In this document: one piece after another, positions 6,079 through 7,017 of the stretch
Position numbering within the stretch: the first letter of the stretch is position 1
Layout: every line of letters starts with the position of its first letter
Assembly: GCA_964635875.1 (NCBI GenBank)
Contig: CAZWRK010000175.1
Coordinates: forward strand, 1-7,017
DNA from: CAZWRK01 sp964635875
GTDB lineage: Bacteria > Pseudomonadota > Gammaproteobacteria > Burkholderiales > Aquaspirillaceae
Length of the DNA stretch: 7,017 bases
Reading direction: 5' to 3'
Translations under genes and position numbers: made by a program
Notes under the pieces: generated by a model
Told to the model about the DNA's origin: nothing
Database searches by the model: none
Seen by the model: the letters and a program-made list of their open reading frames with translations, nothing else

Positions 6079-6109
6079 AAGCCGTCTCTGTTTGGAGGCG
6101 GCTTTTTTT
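6079..6109 (+). terminator. Intrinsic terminator of the RTX gene
   Basis: AAGCCGTCTC (6079-6088) pairs with GAGGCGGCTT (6095-6104) across a six-base loop. This makes a 10-bp stem with one G-T pair, and it runs directly into a seven-base T-tract. It starts 19 bases after the stop codon of the RTX gene and separates it from the downstream solute-binding protein gene. Confidence 0.93.
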
Positions 6110-6229
6110 ATGCGTTGACTTGGCGAGTATTTTTGCAAAGAAGACGGATGTTAGGCATGCTTTGAATGATGCTACTATCTTGATAATGACGAAATTTTAT
6201 TTTTAGCTATTAATTTGATTGTCAAAAAT

Positions 6230-7017
6230 ATGAGCGCTTTCTTATTGCGGTGCCTTAACTGGATTGTAATGATTTTGGCATGTTTGGTTGCTATGTCGAA
6301 CCCAGCGTTTGCGTCGCCTCCCCTGCGTATTCTGGCTTGGGAGGGCTATGCAGATCCTGATGTAGTGGACAGTTTTTCTAAAAAATATCAAGTGCAGGTT
6401 GAAGTGACGATTGTGACTTCCGATGATGAGCTATGGGAGCGGATCAATAAAAACCAAGGCCGAGATTATGATATTTTTGCGGTCAATACCGCCGAGTTAT
6501 CTCGCTATATTCAAGCGAATTTAGTACAGCCAATTTATACCGACCGAATCAATCACCTAAAAAATCAACATTCTATTTTCTCGCCTTTGTCTAAGGTTTC
6601 AGGCTTAGTGCGTAATGGTCATGTTTATGCCATTCCTTATACGTATTCTACAATGGGGTTAATTTATAATCGCGATTTGGTTCAATCAACTCCAGACTCT
6701 ATGCAAGCCATGTGGGACCCTCGTTATCAAGGAAAAGTTTTATTTTACGATGGCAGCGCACATAATTTTTCAGTGGCAGCGCTTGCTTCTGGCCTGAAGC
6801 ATCCTTTTCAGCTTGACCGTACTGAGATTCGGAGAATGGCCAAAAAACTTGTTGAACTACGACGTAACAGTTTGACTTTTTATCAATCGGTTGAGGATGC
6901 TGTTAGATTATTTAAAGAAAATCAAATTGCTTTGATTTATGGTAATTATGGTACTCAGCAATTAAAAGCCCTGCGTGATATGGGTGCGAATGTGGGTTAT
7001 ATCATCCCAAAAGAAGG
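6230..7017 (+). CDS. PotD-like periplasmic solute-binding protein (3' part outside window)
   Basis: I translated this by hand from ATG 6230; 262 complete codons are present and the frame is open to the window edge. An in-frame stop at 6167-6169 limits upstream starts. Residues 1-28 are a Sec signal peptide (R7, hydrophobic core about 10-22, cleavage after AFA-28); a cysteine at 18 lacks a good lipobox. The mature part follows the polyamine-binding PotD/PotF pattern: LRILAWEGYADPDVVDSFSK, DYDIFAVNTAELSRYIQANL, AIPYTYSTMGLIYNRDLV, then MWDPRYQGKVLFYDGS and IALIYGNYGTQQL. These proteins deliver spermidine or putrescine to an ABC transporter in the periplasm. By my alignment, the acidic ligand region of PotD (DDAREVF) is changed to DGSAHNF, and a binding-site tryptophan is changed to tyrosine. 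The ligand is therefore uncertain. The start has no strong ribosome site. Related solute-binding domains can also be fused to signalling domains, and the missing C-terminus would decide. Confidence 0.88.
   Translation, partial: MSAFLLRCLNWIVMILACLVAMSNPAFASPPLRILAWEGYADPDVVDSFSKKYQVQVEVTIVTSDDELWERINKNQGRDYDIFAVNTAELSRYIQANLVQPIYTDRINHLKNQHSIFSPLSKVSGLVRNGHVYAIPYTYSTMGLIYNRDLVQSTPDSMQAMWDPRYQGKVLFYDGSAHNFSVAALASGLKHPFQLDRTEIRRMAKKLVELRRNSLTFYQSVEDAVRLFKENQIALIYGNYGTQQLKALRDMGANVGYIIPKE

Noticed and set aside
6276..6296. TGGCAT followed by TTGCT, resembling a sigma-54 promoter
   Set aside because: The spacing between the two elements is one base too long, and it lies inside the signal peptide coding region of the PotD-like gene.

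Overview
The window comes from a Gram-negative bacterium with moderate GC content. The evidence is a MocR-type regulator, a soluble hybrid sensor kinase with an Hpt partner, a small RTX protein of the type I secretion kind, and a PotD-like protein with a Sec signal peptide. The protein style fits a proteobacterium, and my best guess is a betaproteobacterium of the Neisseriales type. That placement is an impression, not something the sequence proves. No tRNA, rRNA, CRISPR array, insertion sequence or phage gene was seen. The layout looks like chromosomal regulatory and surface genes.

Left end (1-1440). The 5' part of a MocR-family (GntR winged helix plus class I aminotransferase) regulator lies on the minus strand and runs off the window. 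Its start is preceded by repeated GTGGYTCTA elements that look like an operator. Divergent from it on the plus strand is a two-gene unit. The first gene is a 46-residue single-pass membrane protein, and the second is a 105-residue helical, possibly TPR-like protein. The unit ends at a strong bidirectional terminator shared with the convergent kinase gene.

Middle (1447-4375). Two overlapping minus-strand genes form a phosphorelay module. The upstream gene encodes an Hpt domain fused to a receiver-like domain that has lost its phosphorylation residues. The downstream gene encodes a soluble REC-PAS-HisKA-HATPase-REC hybrid kinase. Neither protein has a recognisable output domain, so the final effector must be elsewhere. 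A good promoter with a 19-bp near-perfect palindrome at the predicted transcription start precedes the pair.

Right part (4376-7017). A SprT-like zinc metalloprotease gene (minus) and a small RTX calcium-binding protein gene (plus) diverge from a 131-bp region. The RTX gene ends in a clear intrinsic terminator. It is followed by the 5' part of a gene for a periplasmic polyamine-type (PotD-like) solute-binding protein, cut by the window end.

The functional link I would defend best is Hpt/pseudo-receiver plus hybrid kinase as one relay. The other genes are neighbours with no demonstrated pathway in common.
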